Assembly: GCF_002813445.1 (NCBI RefSeq)
Contig: NZ_PHHD01000001.1
Span: 744,001-808,000 of the forward strand
Length of the DNA: 64,000 nt
Direction of reading: 5' to 3'
Origin: Pseudomonas tolaasii NCPPB 2192
GTDB taxonomy: Bacteria > Pseudomonadota > Gammaproteobacteria > Pseudomonadales > Pseudomonadaceae
Position numbers and translations under genes: made by a program. The notes beneath the pieces were generated by a model. That model did not search any database, was not told the DNA's origin, and saw only the letters and a list, made by a program, of their open reading frames with translations. Shown piece by piece: positions 7,668-16,740 of this stretch. How positions within the stretch are numbered: the first letter of the stretch is position 1; each line of letters begins with the position of its first letter.

Positions 7668-7843
7668 ATGCGCCCGTGGGCAATTGGCTATCGCTGCAAC
7701 GCCTTATTAATTTTTTGTTTATGGAATGAATCTTCGGATGCGGGTGTTCCTTCTAAGCGGGTTATGTCAGCGCTCCCTGGCCGATCTCGAATACCTGTTA
7801 ACCACCAGTCGATTTCAAACAAAAAAGGAACGAGGCTCTCAGC

Positions 7844-9319
7844 ATGAATACGCCGTCTACCGATTTTTCAGGTCCACAGCACGATCGTGATGCGTTGTTG
7901 AAACAGGCCAATCTGGACGGTGGCTTCTTCAACTTCATCAATGGGCAGCGAACCTCACTCAGCCACTCACTGGACGTGGTGAACCCCGCGACAGGTGAAG
8001 TGATTGCAGCCGTTCCGGACGCTGACGAAGCGGCGTTGAACGATGCCGTGGCTGCCGCCCGCCACGCCTTCCCAGCCTGGGCGGCGACGCCCCTTGCCGA
8101 GCGTCGCGCGCTGCTGATCGAGTTCATCGCGCGCATAAAAGCCCACGAGCCGGAACTGACTGCGCTGCTCACCGCCGAACACGGCCGCCCGCTGGCCACC
8201 TCGACGTGGGAGCTGACTGCGCTGACGGATGCATTCGGCCCGACGCTGGTGAACCTCGAACTGCCTGCCGAATCGGCTGACTCGCCGTTCATGGGCCGCG
8301 TGAGCCGCCACTACACGCCGCTGGGTGTGGTGTGCGCGATTTGCCCGTGGAACGTGCCCGCGCTGCTGGCGATGATGAAAATCCTCGCCGCGCTGGTCAC
8401 CGGCAATACCGTGGTGCTCAAGCCCTCGCCGTATGCGCCGCTGACCGTCCTGCGCCTGGCCGAATATGCCCTCGATTTGCTGCCGCCCGGCGTGCTCAAC
8501 GTGATTACCGGTGGCGATGCCCTGGGGCCGTTGATGACCTCGCACCCGGGGTTCGACAAAGTCAGCTTTACCGGGTCGAGCTACACCGGCAAGCGTGTGA
8601 TGAACTCGGTCGCGGGCACGCTCAAGCGCCTGACCCTGGAGTTGGGGGGCAACGACCCCGCCATCGTGCTGCCGGACGCCGACCCGCAAAAAATTGCCGA
8701 GTCATTGTTCTGGAGCATGTTCATGCTCAACGGGCACGCGTGTATCTGCCTGAAACGCCTTTATGTGCACGAATCCATTTATGCCGAAGTGACCCAGGCC
8801 TTGGTGGCTTACGCCGCTCATATCAAGACCGGGGACGGCTTTGCGCCCGACTCGGCACTTGGGCCGATCCAAAACAAAATGCAGTTCGAAAAAATTCGTG
8901 CGACCTGGGCGCAAATCCAGGCAAGCGGCACCCGAGTGCTTTACCAGGGTGAAGCCCCCGATGCCGGTTATTTCTTCCCGGTGACCTTGCTGGACAACCC
9001 GTCGGACGACGCGCCGTTTGTGCGGGACGAAGTGTTCGGCCCGATTCGCGCCATCATGAAATACAGCGACCTGGACGACGTCATCGCCCGCGCCAACAAC
9101 ACCCGCTATGGTTTGGGCGCCTCGGTGTGGGGCAACGACAGCGAGCAACTGGCCCAGGTGGCCGGCCGCTTGAACGCGGGCACAGTGTGGATCAACCAGC
9201 ATGCGAGCCTGTCCGCCGATGTGCCGTTTGGCGGGCACAGGGAGTCGGGTTTCGGGGTTGAGTTTGGGGTCGAAGGGTTGATGTCGTACTGCAACCTGAA
9301 GATCGTTGCCGCCCGGTAA
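7844..9319 (+). CDS. NAD(P)-dependent aldehyde dehydrogenase
   Basis: A 491-residue member of the aldehyde dehydrogenase superfamily, oxidising an unidentified aldehyde to the acid. The Rossmann motif SFTGSSYTGK lies near 241-250, the general base Glu is E266 in LELGG, the oxyanion Asn is in CPWN (about 170), and the nucleophile is C300 in NGHACICLKR. The usual Gln two residues before the Cys (GQxC) is a His here, and a second Cys follows at 302. NPATGEVIAAVPDADEAALN is the typical N-terminus. No partner gene is adjacent, so the substrate cannot be inferred from context. Confidence 0.9.
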   Translation: MNTPSTDFSGPQHDRDALLKQANLDGGFFNFINGQRTSLSHSLDVVNPATGEVIAAVPDADEAALNDAVAAARHAFPAWAATPLAERRALLIEFIARIKAHEPELTALLTAEHGRPLATSTWELTALTDAFGPTLVNLELPAESADSPFMGRVSRHYTPLGVVCAICPWNVPALLAMMKILAALVTGNTVVLKPSPYAPLTVLRLAEYALDLLPPGVLNVITGGDALGPLMTSHPGFDKVSFTGSSYTGKRVMNSVAGTLKRLTLELGGNDPAIVLPDADPQKIAESLFWSMFMLNGHACICLKRLYVHESIYAEVTQALVAYAAHIKTGDGFAPDSALGPIQNKMQFEKIRATWAQIQASGTRVLYQGEAPDAGYFFPVTLLDNPSDDAPFVRDEVFGPIRAIMKYSDLDDVIARANNTRYGLGASVWGNDSEQLAQVAGRLNAGTVWINQHASLSADVPFGGHRESGFGVEFGVEGLMSYCNLKIVAAR

Positions 9320-9370
9320 ATGCAAAAGGCCCTGGCGAGAGGATTCAGTCTCCCTCTCGCCGGGTTCCCA

Positions 9371-10255
9371 TCAGGTATGCCGGTAGTAGCGGTCCAGCAA
9401 TGCCGGCAACCCGGCCCGCCACGCCCGTGGCTTGATGCCGAAGGTATGGAGGATTTTCTTGCAGGCCAGCACCGCGTGCTGCGGCTCGTCCGCCGCATCC
9501 GGCCGGGCAGCGTGGGCCTGGGCGGTAGGGGATTCGATGGCCAGCGGGTGGTAATTGCGCGCTTCGGTAAGAATCGCCTGACCCAGTGCCAGCGGAGTGG
9601 TCGCCTCATGCCCGGCGTAGTGATAAGTGCCCCACAGCGGCGCGGCGCAATCGAGTTGCTTGAGCACCGAAATGATCACCCGCGCGGCGTCGTCTATCGG
9701 CGTGGGGTTGCCACGACGGTCGTCCGCCATCAGCAACTCATCCGGCTTTTCGGCCCGGGCCAGGAAGCGCCCCAGAGAACCCTCAATACTGTCATCCAGC
9801 AGCCAGCCAAAGCGCAGCAACACATGTTGCGGGCACGTGGCGCGCACGCTTTGCTCGATGCGCCACAACGCCTGGCCACGCAGGCCCAACGGCACCGGCT
9901 CGTCTTTTTCGCTGTAGGCAGTGGCACGCGAGCCATCGAATACGCGGTAGCTGGACGGCTGGACCAAGGTGATGTTGTGGTGCTGGCACAGCTCGGCCAG
10001 ACGCTCGATGGCGAACTCCTGGGCGGCCAGACGGGTTTCGCTGACAGCTTCGGCCTGGAACCAGTCGAAATAGTAGGCGAGGTTGATCAACGCATCGGGA
10101 CGGGTGTCGTCGAGCAATTGGGTGAGGCTTGCGGCATCCCAGCCGTATTGGGGCGGTTTGGGTGCGAGGAAGCCGATGTCTTCCTCTGCACCGAGGCGAA
10201 TCAGCGCCTGCCCGAGGGCATTCCCGCCGCCCAGTAACATAAGGCGCATTCGCAT
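9371..10255 (-). CDS. RmlD/NAD-epimerase-like protein lacking the catalytic Tyr-Lys
   Basis: A 294-residue short-chain-dehydrogenase-type protein of the RmlD (dTDP-4-dehydrorhamnose reductase) group. The N-terminal nucleotide-binding strand is RLMLLGGGNALGQAL (about 4-18), NLAYYFDW is at 58-65, and SSYRVFDGS (101-109) corresponds to the conserved SSDYVFDG. Where family enzymes have YxxxK, this protein reads R126-G-Q-A-L130, so the catalytic Tyr and Lys are both missing. No rhamnose genes are nearby. It may be a non-catalytic binding protein or use another mechanism. The ATG at 10255 has no strong ribosome site and an ATG two codons in is equally possible. Confidence 0.78.
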   Translation of the reverse strand: MRMRLMLLGGGNALGQALIRLGAEEDIGFLAPKPPQYGWDAASLTQLLDDTRPDALINLAYYFDWFQAEAVSETRLAAQEFAIERLAELCQHHNITLVQPSSYRVFDGSRATAYSEKDEPVPLGLRGQALWRIEQSVRATCPQHVLLRFGWLLDDSIEGSLGRFLARAEKPDELLMADDRRGNPTPIDDAARVIISVLKQLDCAAPLWGTYHYAGHEATTPLALGQAILTEARNYHPLAIESPTAQAHAARPDAADEPQHAVLACKKILHTFGIKPRAWRAGLPALLDRYYRHT

Positions 10256-10405
10256 AGATTAAGCAGGCCCGGTCTGTTGGAACGATGGTTATCTAGGTAT
10301 TTGTAAGAATCGTTGCATTTTGCGGGTTTGTCGCGCAACCGTCACGGATAAAGTGTGGGGTTGCAACTTGTTGTATCCGGCGGGGTAGCGATGGTGATAT
10401 TTAGG

Positions 10406-10490
10406 GCCTCATCGCAGGCAAGCCAGCTCCCACAGTTGAACCGGTTTACACCCTCAAATGTGGGAGCCGGGCCTGCCCGCGATGGGGCCC
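10406..10490. repeat. REP pair with mismatched arms
   Basis: Left arm ATCGCAGGCAAGCCAGCTCC (variant type, as at 4049-4137) and right arm TGTGGGAGCCGGGCCTGCCCGCGAT (closer to the other type, with changes), inverted and about 30 bases apart. It lies between the divergent start of the RmlD-like gene and the end of the channel gene. The two arms come from different subfamilies, so it is a chimeric or decayed pair. Confidence 0.75.
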
Positions 10491-10506
10491 GCCCGGCCAT
10501 TCCCAA

Positions 10507-12615
10507 TTACTGAGTGCGCGGCTGCTCGGTCAGCACCACCGACGCTGGCACAGCTTCATCCGCCTCATCCACCTGTGGCGTACGCTTGGGCAGCAAAACC
10601 TGCTGTGGATAAGTCTGCGCAAAATGCACCTCGTCACAGTTATCCACAAGCTTTTTCAAACGCTGGTTAAACGCGCGGCTGACGGCGTATTGCCCGCCAG
10701 AGACCGTGCGGAACTGCGCCGTGAGCACCACGCCGTTGAGGTCCATCTTGTCGACACCGAACACCTCCAGCGGCCCTTGCAGGTTGTACTTGAGGAACAC
10801 ATCGTCACGGATCGACTGCCCCGCGTCGCGAATCAGCTCCACAGCCTTGTCCACGTCGGTGTCGTAGGTGAACTGCACCGAGAAGAACGCATAGGCAAAT
10901 TGACGCGACTGGTTGGTGACCGCCTTGATCTGCCCGAACGGCACCGAGTGCACGAACCCCTTGCCATCACGCAGGCGCAGGGTGCGGATGGTCAGGCCTT
11001 CCACCGTGCCGGCGTGGCCGGAGTCGAGCACCACCCAGTCGCCGATGGACAGGGTGTCTTCGATGATGATGAACAGGCCGGTGATCACGTCCTGCACCAG
11101 TTGCTGCGAGCCGAAACCAATGGCCAGGCCGACCACACCGGCACCCGCCAGCAACGGCGCCACGTTGATGCCGAGGTTGGCCATGGTGGTGATCGCGCAA
11201 ATGACCACCAGGATGATTTTCACCGCGTTACGCAGCAACGGCAGGATGGTCTTCACCCGCGTGCTGGGCTGGCGGCTGGAGCGTTTGTTGACCGGCGGTT
11301 TCAACGCCTCCTGAATCGCCGTGTCGAGCACCACCCAGAACAACCATGTCATCAGCAGGATCAGGCCGATGCTGCTCAGGGAATCACTGATCGCGCGGCC
11401 CACCGAGTTGCGCTGGGCGAATTCGAACAGCGAGACGCCCCAGATGCGCCCGAGAATCTCGATAAACGCGATGGCCATGGCAATGCGCAAAATCGCGTGC
11501 AGCAAACTCAGGAAACGCTCTTTGTAGGCACTGCTGCGCTGGATCGCCACCTGGCTGCGGGACTTGAACAGGTGTTGCAACACCGTGCTGAGAAACACCG
11601 TGCCGATCAACAAAATGGTGGTGAACAGCGCGCAACGCAGAGCCTTCTGGTTATCGTCGCCAGCACCGATCAGGTTGATCGCCGAGACCAGCACCATCAA
11701 CAGAATCGGCCAGTACCACAACCCGGAAAACACCCGCAGCGATTGCTGCAACGCCGGATGTTTGAGGCGCTGGGCCAGCGGGCGATTGCGGATCAAATGC
11801 GCCACCGGACGGCGCAAACGCACAACCAGCACACCGAAGATCACCGCCGCGAACAAGCCCGTGAACACCGCGATGCTGCTGGTGATATTGCCGCCCAATT
11901 GGCGGGCGATTTGCGGGCTGGTCAGGGCGTCACTGAGGGCGGCAAGGAAACCGATGAGGAACAGCGGCTTGGGGCAATAGCTGCGAATAATCTGCACGGC
12001 CGGGCGCTTGTGGCCGACGTTGAACATGACAATCACGCACAACAGCATTGAGGTGGAAAAAATACCGCTGCTGGTGGCGTAGGCAAAACACAGCGCCAGC
12101 GCACGCCCCACCGATGTGGGCAGGAAATGGCTGACATACAGCGTCAGCGGCAGACAGATCAGTGCAGGAATCGTGTAAGGCACTACATAACCGAGTACCC
12201 CTTGCAGGCGCCCGCGCTGCTCGACAAACCGCCGCCGGCTCAGGCGCTGTACAAAAAAGCGCCCGAGCAAGGTCATTACGGCAAAGGCGCCGATCCATAC
12301 CCCCGAGAGCAACAGGAAGTCGCCGGCCACGCTCCACGGCGAGCGCTCGGCGGTCTGGTCTACGAGCCGCCCGACCTCATCCGCCGCACGATCTGCACGC
12401 AGGCGCCAGGCGTCGATCAGGTTTTGATTGAGGTCGAGTTTGTCCTGTACATCATCAATGCTGGAGCTGATGGCGCCGAGCAGGCCGCCCTCCACCAGCA
12501 ACTCGGGTTTGGCCGCAGGCTCGGCCGTGGCGGCCGGCGCAGTCGCGGCGTGCAGTGCGCCGTTGCCGAACAACAGCAGCGCGCCTAGCAGTAAGACAGT
12601 CTTGAGATTGAGCAA
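10507..12615 (-). CDS. MscS-family mechanosensitive channel (large, YbiO-like)
   Basis: A 702-residue inner-membrane channel protein that opens under membrane tension after hypo-osmotic shock. It has a signal peptide (about 1-23) and a periplasmic N-terminal segment, then about eight or more membrane helices between residues 100 and 500. The MscS core follows: the pore helix LLAGAGVVGLAIGFGSQQLVQD with its Gly/Ala packing pattern, then the beta domain IIEDTLSIGDWVVLDSGHAGTVEGLTIRTLRLRD. The length and layout fit the YbiO/MscM class rather than the 286-residue MscS. It is a single-gene unit between repeat elements. Confidence 0.88.
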   Translation of the reverse strand: MLNLKTVLLLGALLLFGNGALHAATAPAATAEPAAKPELLVEGGLLGAISSSIDDVQDKLDLNQNLIDAWRLRADRAADEVGRLVDQTAERSPWSVAGDFLLLSGVWIGAFAVMTLLGRFFVQRLSRRRFVEQRGRLQGVLGYVVPYTIPALICLPLTLYVSHFLPTSVGRALALCFAYATSSGIFSTSMLLCVIVMFNVGHKRPAVQIIRSYCPKPLFLIGFLAALSDALTSPQIARQLGGNITSSIAVFTGLFAAVIFGVLVVRLRRPVAHLIRNRPLAQRLKHPALQQSLRVFSGLWYWPILLMVLVSAINLIGAGDDNQKALRCALFTTILLIGTVFLSTVLQHLFKSRSQVAIQRSSAYKERFLSLLHAILRIAMAIAFIEILGRIWGVSLFEFAQRNSVGRAISDSLSSIGLILLMTWLFWVVLDTAIQEALKPPVNKRSSRQPSTRVKTILPLLRNAVKIILVVICAITTMANLGINVAPLLAGAGVVGLAIGFGSQQLVQDVITGLFIIIEDTLSIGDWVVLDSGHAGTVEGLTIRTLRLRDGKGFVHSVPFGQIKAVTNQSRQFAYAFFSVQFTYDTDVDKAVELIRDAGQSIRDDVFLKYNLQGPLEVFGVDKMDLNGVVLTAQFRTVSGGQYAVSRAFNQRLKKLVDNCDEVHFAQTYPQQVLLPKRTPQVDEADEAVPASVVLTEQPRTQ

Positions 12616-12698
12616 AACGCCGGGCTCCTTCAGCAGGGTCTGTAAGGAACTGACGGGTTTTCACCCCGATCGTTCCCCCTGACTGTGTGGGAATGTTC

Positions 12699-12787
12699 TG
12701 TGGGAGCGGGCTTGCCCGCGATAGCGCAGGTTCAGCCAATCATTGGCTGACTGACATTCAGCCATCGCGGGCAAGCCCGCTCCCACA
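12699..12787. repeat. REP pair (REPIN) 4
   Basis: Inverted arms TGTGGGAGCGGGCTTGCCCG...CGATAGC and CCATCGCGGGCAAGCCCGCT, about 40 bases apart, between the divergent starts of the MscS-family gene and ybhP. The inner spacer itself contains a small dyad (CAGCCAATCATTGGCTG). Confidence 0.88.
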
Positions 12788-12887
12788 GAGGCTGATGCGC
12801 CGCTGGTAGGAAGGGGGAAACTTTCAGCCAAAAATCGCAGTCAGCCATAAACGGGGGCCTGGCCCCCACTCTTTTTCAGGAGCAACC

Positions 12888-13667
12888 ATGGCTGCGATTC
12901 CCGACTGGGTGCCCATCACCCCCAGCGTCGCCATCACTCGCTTCACGGTGCTGACGGTCAACATCCACAAGGGCTTCACCGCCCTGAACCGGCGTTTCAT
13001 CCTGCCCGAGCTGCGCGAAGCAGTGCGCAGTGTGGGCGCCGACATGGTGTTTCTGCAGGAAATCCACGGCACCCACGAGCGCCACCCCCAGCGCTACAGC
13101 GAATGGCCGGACATGCCGCAGTACGAATTCCTCGCCGACAGCATCTGGCCGCAGTACGCCTATGGGCGCAACGCGGTCTACCCCCATGGCGACCACGGCA
13201 ACGCGCTGCTGTCGAAATTCCAGATTGTGCGCTACGACAACCTCGATATTTCCCAGAGTGGCCACGAGAACCGCGGCCTGCTGCACTGCGTACTGCGCCT
13301 GCCCGGCTCCGGCCAGGAAGTGCACGCCATCTGCATTCACCTGGGCCTGCGCGAGGTGCACCGCCAACAACAATTGCGCTTGTTGGAGCAGCGCATCGGC
13401 GAGATTCCCGCCGACGCGCCCCTGGTAGTGGCCGGCGACTTCAATGACTGGCGCCAGCGCGCCGACCTGAGCAAAAGCGGCCTGCGCGAAGTCTTCATCG
13501 AAGCCCATGGCAAGCTGCCGCGCACCTTTCCCGCGCGCCTGCCGTTGCTGGCGCTGGACCGCATTTATGTGCGCAACGTGAAAATCCACAACCCCAGGGC
13601 GCTGACCACCCGGCCCTGGTCCCATTTGTCCGACCATGTGCCGCTCTCGGTGGAGATCGAACTATGA
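12888..13667 (+). CDS. ybhP: Endonuclease/exonuclease/phosphatase family protein YbhP
   Basis: A 259-residue protein of the EEP fold (Mg-dependent phosphodiesterases). The catalytic landmarks are all present: N25 in TVNIHKG, E58 in LQEIHG, the CIHLGL strand, the GDFNDW motif and the C-terminal SDHVPL. The natural substrate is unknown. It overlaps clsB by 4 bases and is followed by ybhN, the same three-gene order as the E. coli ybhP-clsB-ybhN operon, so a role connected to membrane phospholipid turnover is inferred from context. No signal peptide is seen. Confidence 0.88.
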   Translation: MAAIPDWVPITPSVAITRFTVLTVNIHKGFTALNRRFILPELREAVRSVGADMVFLQEIHGTHERHPQRYSEWPDMPQYEFLADSIWPQYAYGRNAVYPHGDHGNALLSKFQIVRYDNLDISQSGHENRGLLHCVLRLPGSGQEVHAICIHLGLREVHRQQQLRLLEQRIGEIPADAPLVVAGDFNDWRQRADLSKSGLREVFIEAHGKLPRTFPARLPLLALDRIYVRNVKIHNPRALTTRPWSHLSDHVPLSVEIEL

Positions 13668-14926
13668 ACGTTGCGGTGGAGCACATCGCCACAGACCAGC
13701 CACCGGACGAAGCCAAGGCCCGTGACCTGGATTACGGCTGGCAACCGGGTAACAGCGTTGAACTGCTGGAAAATGGCGAAGCTTACTTTCCCAAAGTGTT
13801 TGCGGCGATGCGCGAGGCCCGGCGCGAGATCCTGCTGGAGACCTTCATTCTGTTTGAAGACAAGGTCGGCCATGAGCTGCAACGCATCTTGATCGAGGCC
13901 GCGCAGCGCGGTGTCAAGGTAGTCGCCAGCCTCGACGGTTTTGGCTGCGGCGAGCTGAGCCCGACGTTTCTCGGCGAACTGGCGCAAGCCGGGGTGACGG
14001 TGCAGATGTTCGACCCGGCCTCGAAAACCCTGGGCTTTCGCACCAACTGGTTTCGCCGCCTGCACCGCAAGATTGTGGTGGTGGACGCCGAAGTGGCGTT
14101 TATTGGCGGGATCAATTTTTCTGCGGACCACCTGGGCGATTTCGGCCCTGAAGCCAAGCAGGATTACGCCGTGCAAGTTGTCGGCCCGGCGGTGGCGGAT
14201 TTGCACCACTTCGCGCTGGCCCAAAGCGGCCGCCAGGTGCGCACGCGACGCGGGTGGCGACGGCGTCAGCAGCGGCCATCGCCATGGTCGACCGATACCG
14301 GAGATGGCCTGGTGCGCCTGATCTACCGCGACAACCTGCAACACCGTGACGACATCGAAGAGGCCTATATCTACGCCTTGAGCAAAGCGCAAAAGCGCGT
14401 GGTGATCGCCAACGCCTATTTTTTCCCCGGCTACCGCCTGTTGCGCGAGATCCGCAACGCGGCACGCCGTGGTGTGCAGGTGCAATTAATCATGCAAGGC
14501 CAGCCCGACGTGCTGTTGGCCAAGCTGGCGGCGCGCATGCTTTACGACTACTTGCTCAAGGACGGCGTGGTGATTCACGAATACTGCCAGCGCCCATTGC
14601 ACGGCAAAGTGGCGCTGGTGGATGACGAATGGAGCACCGTGGGGTCGAGTAACCTGGACCCGTTGAGCCTGTCGCTGAACCTGGAAGCCAATGTGTTGAT
14701 TCGCGACCGCGCGTTCAATCACACGCTTTACGAACGCCTGCAACTACTCGCCAAAAATCACTGCCAGACCATGCCGGAAAATCGCAAACCGCGCTTGTGG
14801 CTGTGGCGCCTGACTGTGGGTTTCCTTGTATTTCACGTGATGCGCCACTTCCCGGCGTTGACCGGCTGGCTGCCCGCGCACAAGCCTCGTCTCAAACCCT
14901 TTGAGCACCCGGCCAATGAGCACTGA
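13664..14926 (+). CDS. clsB: Cardiolipin synthase B
   Basis: A 420-residue phospholipase-D-superfamily enzyme joining two phosphatidylglycerols (or other phospholipid donors) to make cardiolipin at the inner membrane. It has two HKD motifs: H134/K136/D141 in HRKIVVVDAEVAFIGG and H313/K315/D320 in HGKVALVDDEWSTVGSSN. It lacks the N-terminal membrane helices of ClsA, which marks it as the ClsB class. It overlaps ybhP by 4 bases and ybhN by 11, showing tight translational coupling. Confidence 0.93.
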   Translation: MNVAVEHIATDQPPDEAKARDLDYGWQPGNSVELLENGEAYFPKVFAAMREARREILLETFILFEDKVGHELQRILIEAAQRGVKVVASLDGFGCGELSPTFLGELAQAGVTVQMFDPASKTLGFRTNWFRRLHRKIVVVDAEVAFIGGINFSADHLGDFGPEAKQDYAVQVVGPAVADLHHFALAQSGRQVRTRRGWRRRQQRPSPWSTDTGDGLVRLIYRDNLQHRDDIEEAYIYALSKAQKRVVIANAYFFPGYRLLREIRNAARRGVQVQLIMQGQPDVLLAKLAARMLYDYLLKDGVVIHEYCQRPLHGKVALVDDEWSTVGSSNLDPLSLSLNLEANVLIRDRAFNHTLYERLQLLAKNHCQTMPENRKPRLWLWRLTVGFLVFHVMRHFPALTGWLPAHKPRLKPFEHPANEH

Positions 14927-15872
14927 AACCGGCGGCTCGCGCTTCAAACGCTTGAAGAAGCCTCTGACGATTGCCTTCTTCCTGCTGCTGATCGTGCTCT
15001 TCACCCTGCTCGCCCGACGCATTGACTGGAGCGAAGTGTTCCAGACGCTGGGTGATTTCAAGCTGCGCACCTTACTGATCGCCGCAGGGCTGACGCTGTG
15101 CAGTTTTCTCGTCTACGCCAGCTTCGATTTGATCGGCCGCACCTACATTCGCCAGCCTCTGGGCTGGAGGCAAATCCTGCCAGTCGGCGTGATCAGCTAT
15201 GCGTTCAACCTCAATTTGAGCGCGTGGGTGGGCGGGATTGCCATGCGCTATCGACTGTATTCGCGACTCGGGGTCAGCACCGGCAATATCGCCAAGATTC
15301 TGGGCCTGAGCCTGGCCACCAACTGGTTTGGCTACATGGCGCTGGCGGGGGTGGTATTCAGCAGCGGCTTGGTGACCATGCCGCCGGGGTGGAAAGTCAG
15401 CAGCACGGCGTTGCAAGGGATCGGCGCACTACTGGTGCTGGCGAGCCTGGGGTACCTGGCCGCCTGCCGGTTTTCAAAGAAGCGCGCATGGTCGATCAAG
15501 GGCATTGAGATCAACCTGCCGTCGCTGCGCATGGCCTGTTTGCAACTGGCGCTGGGCGCGCTGAACTGGTCGCTGATGGCAGCGGTGATTTTCACTCTTT
15601 TGCCGGCCAAGCTCGACTATCCGCTGGTGCTGGGCGTGTTGCTGATCAGCGCGATTGCGGGGGTGGTCACCCATATTCCCGCGGGCCTCGGGGTGTTGGA
15701 GGCGGTGTTTATCGCGCTGCTGCAACATGAAGCATCGCGGGGCAGTTTGCTGGCGGGGTTGATTGCGTATCGGGCGATTTATTTTATTTCGCCGTTGCTG
15801 ATTACGCTGGTGATGTACCTGGGGGTTGAAGCGAAGGCCAAGGCGTTGCGGGTCAAGAAGACACCGGCTTGA
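14916..15872 (+). CDS. ybhN: YbhN, lysylphosphatidylglycerol-synthase-type membrane protein
   Basis: A 318-residue integral membrane protein with about eight transmembrane segments, similar to the flippase-like N-terminal region of MprF/LPG synthases (UPF0104). Landmarks include SYAFNLNLSAWVGGIAMRYRLYSRLG and THIPAGLGVLEAVF, both typical of the family. It probably handles lipids across the inner membrane; the exact substrate is not known. The ATG at 14916 overlaps clsB by 11 bases; an in-frame TTG lies five codons upstream. It is the third gene of the ybhP-clsB-ybhN operon. Confidence 0.88.
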   Translation: MSTETGGSRFKRLKKPLTIAFFLLLIVLFTLLARRIDWSEVFQTLGDFKLRTLLIAAGLTLCSFLVYASFDLIGRTYIRQPLGWRQILPVGVISYAFNLNLSAWVGGIAMRYRLYSRLGVSTGNIAKILGLSLATNWFGYMALAGVVFSSGLVTMPPGWKVSSTALQGIGALLVLASLGYLAACRFSKKRAWSIKGIEINLPSLRMACLQLALGALNWSLMAAVIFTLLPAKLDYPLVLGVLLISAIAGVVTHIPAGLGVLEAVFIALLQHEASRGSLLAGLIAYRAIYFISPLLITLVMYLGVEAKAKALRVKKTPA

Positions 15873-15895
15873 TCAGGTGTTGGAAGGTCTGGCGC

Positions 15896-15965
15896 CATCG
15901 CGGGCAAGCCCGCTCCCACATTTTGGAATGCATTCAACCTGTGGGAGCGGGCTTGCCCGCGATAG
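15896..15965. repeat. REP pair (REPIN) 5, tight spacing
   Basis: Inverted arms ATCGCGGGCAAGCCCGCTCC and GTGGGAGCGGGCTTGCCCGC with only about 20 bases between them, placed between the convergent ends of ybhN and the alpha/beta hydrolase gene, where it could serve as a bidirectional transcription stop. Confidence 0.88.
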
Positions 15966-15984
15966 CGATGTAAAGCTCAGCGCT

Positions 15985-16740
15985 TTATTGAGACTGGATG
16001 ATGCTCAACCGCTCACCCACCACCATCTCGGTAATCCAGTCCACCAATATCGACGTGTAGGCCTGCTGCGACACCGGGTCGCTCAGCGAATGATCGGCGC
16101 CGTCGATAATGCGGTGCGTCAACGAATGGGTCTGTTGGCACGCCGCGCGGTAACTCATGATGGTGGCATGGGGCACGTGGTCGTCAGTTTCCGACTCCAC
16201 GATCAACACATCGCCGGTGAATTGCGCACAGGCGTGCAACGCGCGGTTGGTTTCGGCGTGCACCAGGGTGCTGCGATAATCCATCAAGTCGGCCTTGTCC
16301 AGATCGCGCTTGGGCTTGAGCCATTCCTGATCGCGGTACAGCGCCGGCACGCGCAGCGCCAGCCAGCGCACCGGGCGCAATGAGGTGAGAATCGCCGCCA
16401 GATAGCCGCCGTAACTGGTGCCCACCACGGCCACGGCTGAAGTGTCGATGGCCGGGTGCGAGAGCAACCGGTCGTAAGCGGCCAGCAGGTCGCGCAGGTT
16501 GTCTTCACGGGTCACGCGGCTCAGCGGAATTCCGGTACCGGCGTGGCCGCGCAAGTCGAAGGTCAGGCACACGCAACCCAACCCGGCGATGCCTTTGGCG
16601 CGCTCCAAGTCGCGCTCCTGGCTACCGCCCCAGCCATGTACAAACAACACGCCGGGCACTTTGGATTTGGGGCTCAGGAAGGTGGCGCTCATCTGTTCGT
16701 CGTCGATGTCGATCGCAATGCTTTCGCTTCTAGCAGTCAT
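15985..16740 (-). CDS. Alpha/beta hydrolase
   Basis: A 251-residue alpha/beta-hydrolase without signal peptide. The oxyanion HGWGGS lies near 35-40, the nucleophile elbow is GTSYGG with S109, the acid is probably D187 in ESETDDHVPH and the His is H217 in DGADHSL, so the triad is complete. The fold resembles dienelactone-hydrolase/acyl-peptidase-type enzymes. The start overlaps the end of the DUF3182 gene by 11 bases, so the two are co-transcribed and probably co-functional. The substrate is unknown. Confidence 0.85.
   Translation of the reverse strand: MTARSESIAIDIDDEQMSATFLSPKSKVPGVLFVHGWGGSQERDLERAKGIAGLGCVCLTFDLRGHAGTGIPLSRVTREDNLRDLLAAYDRLLSHPAIDTSAVAVVGTSYGGYLAAILTSLRPVRWLALRVPALYRDQEWLKPKRDLDKADLMDYRSTLVHAETNRALHACAQFTGDVLIVESETDDHVPHATIMSYRAACQQTHSLTHRIIDGADHSLSDPVSQQAYTSILVDWITEMVVGERLSIIQSQ

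Noticed and set aside
10624..12051. A 475-codon frame opposite the MscS-family gene
   Set aside because: Composition rich in His, Gln and Arg is typical of antisense frames in this genome; the minus-strand channel protein is clearly real.
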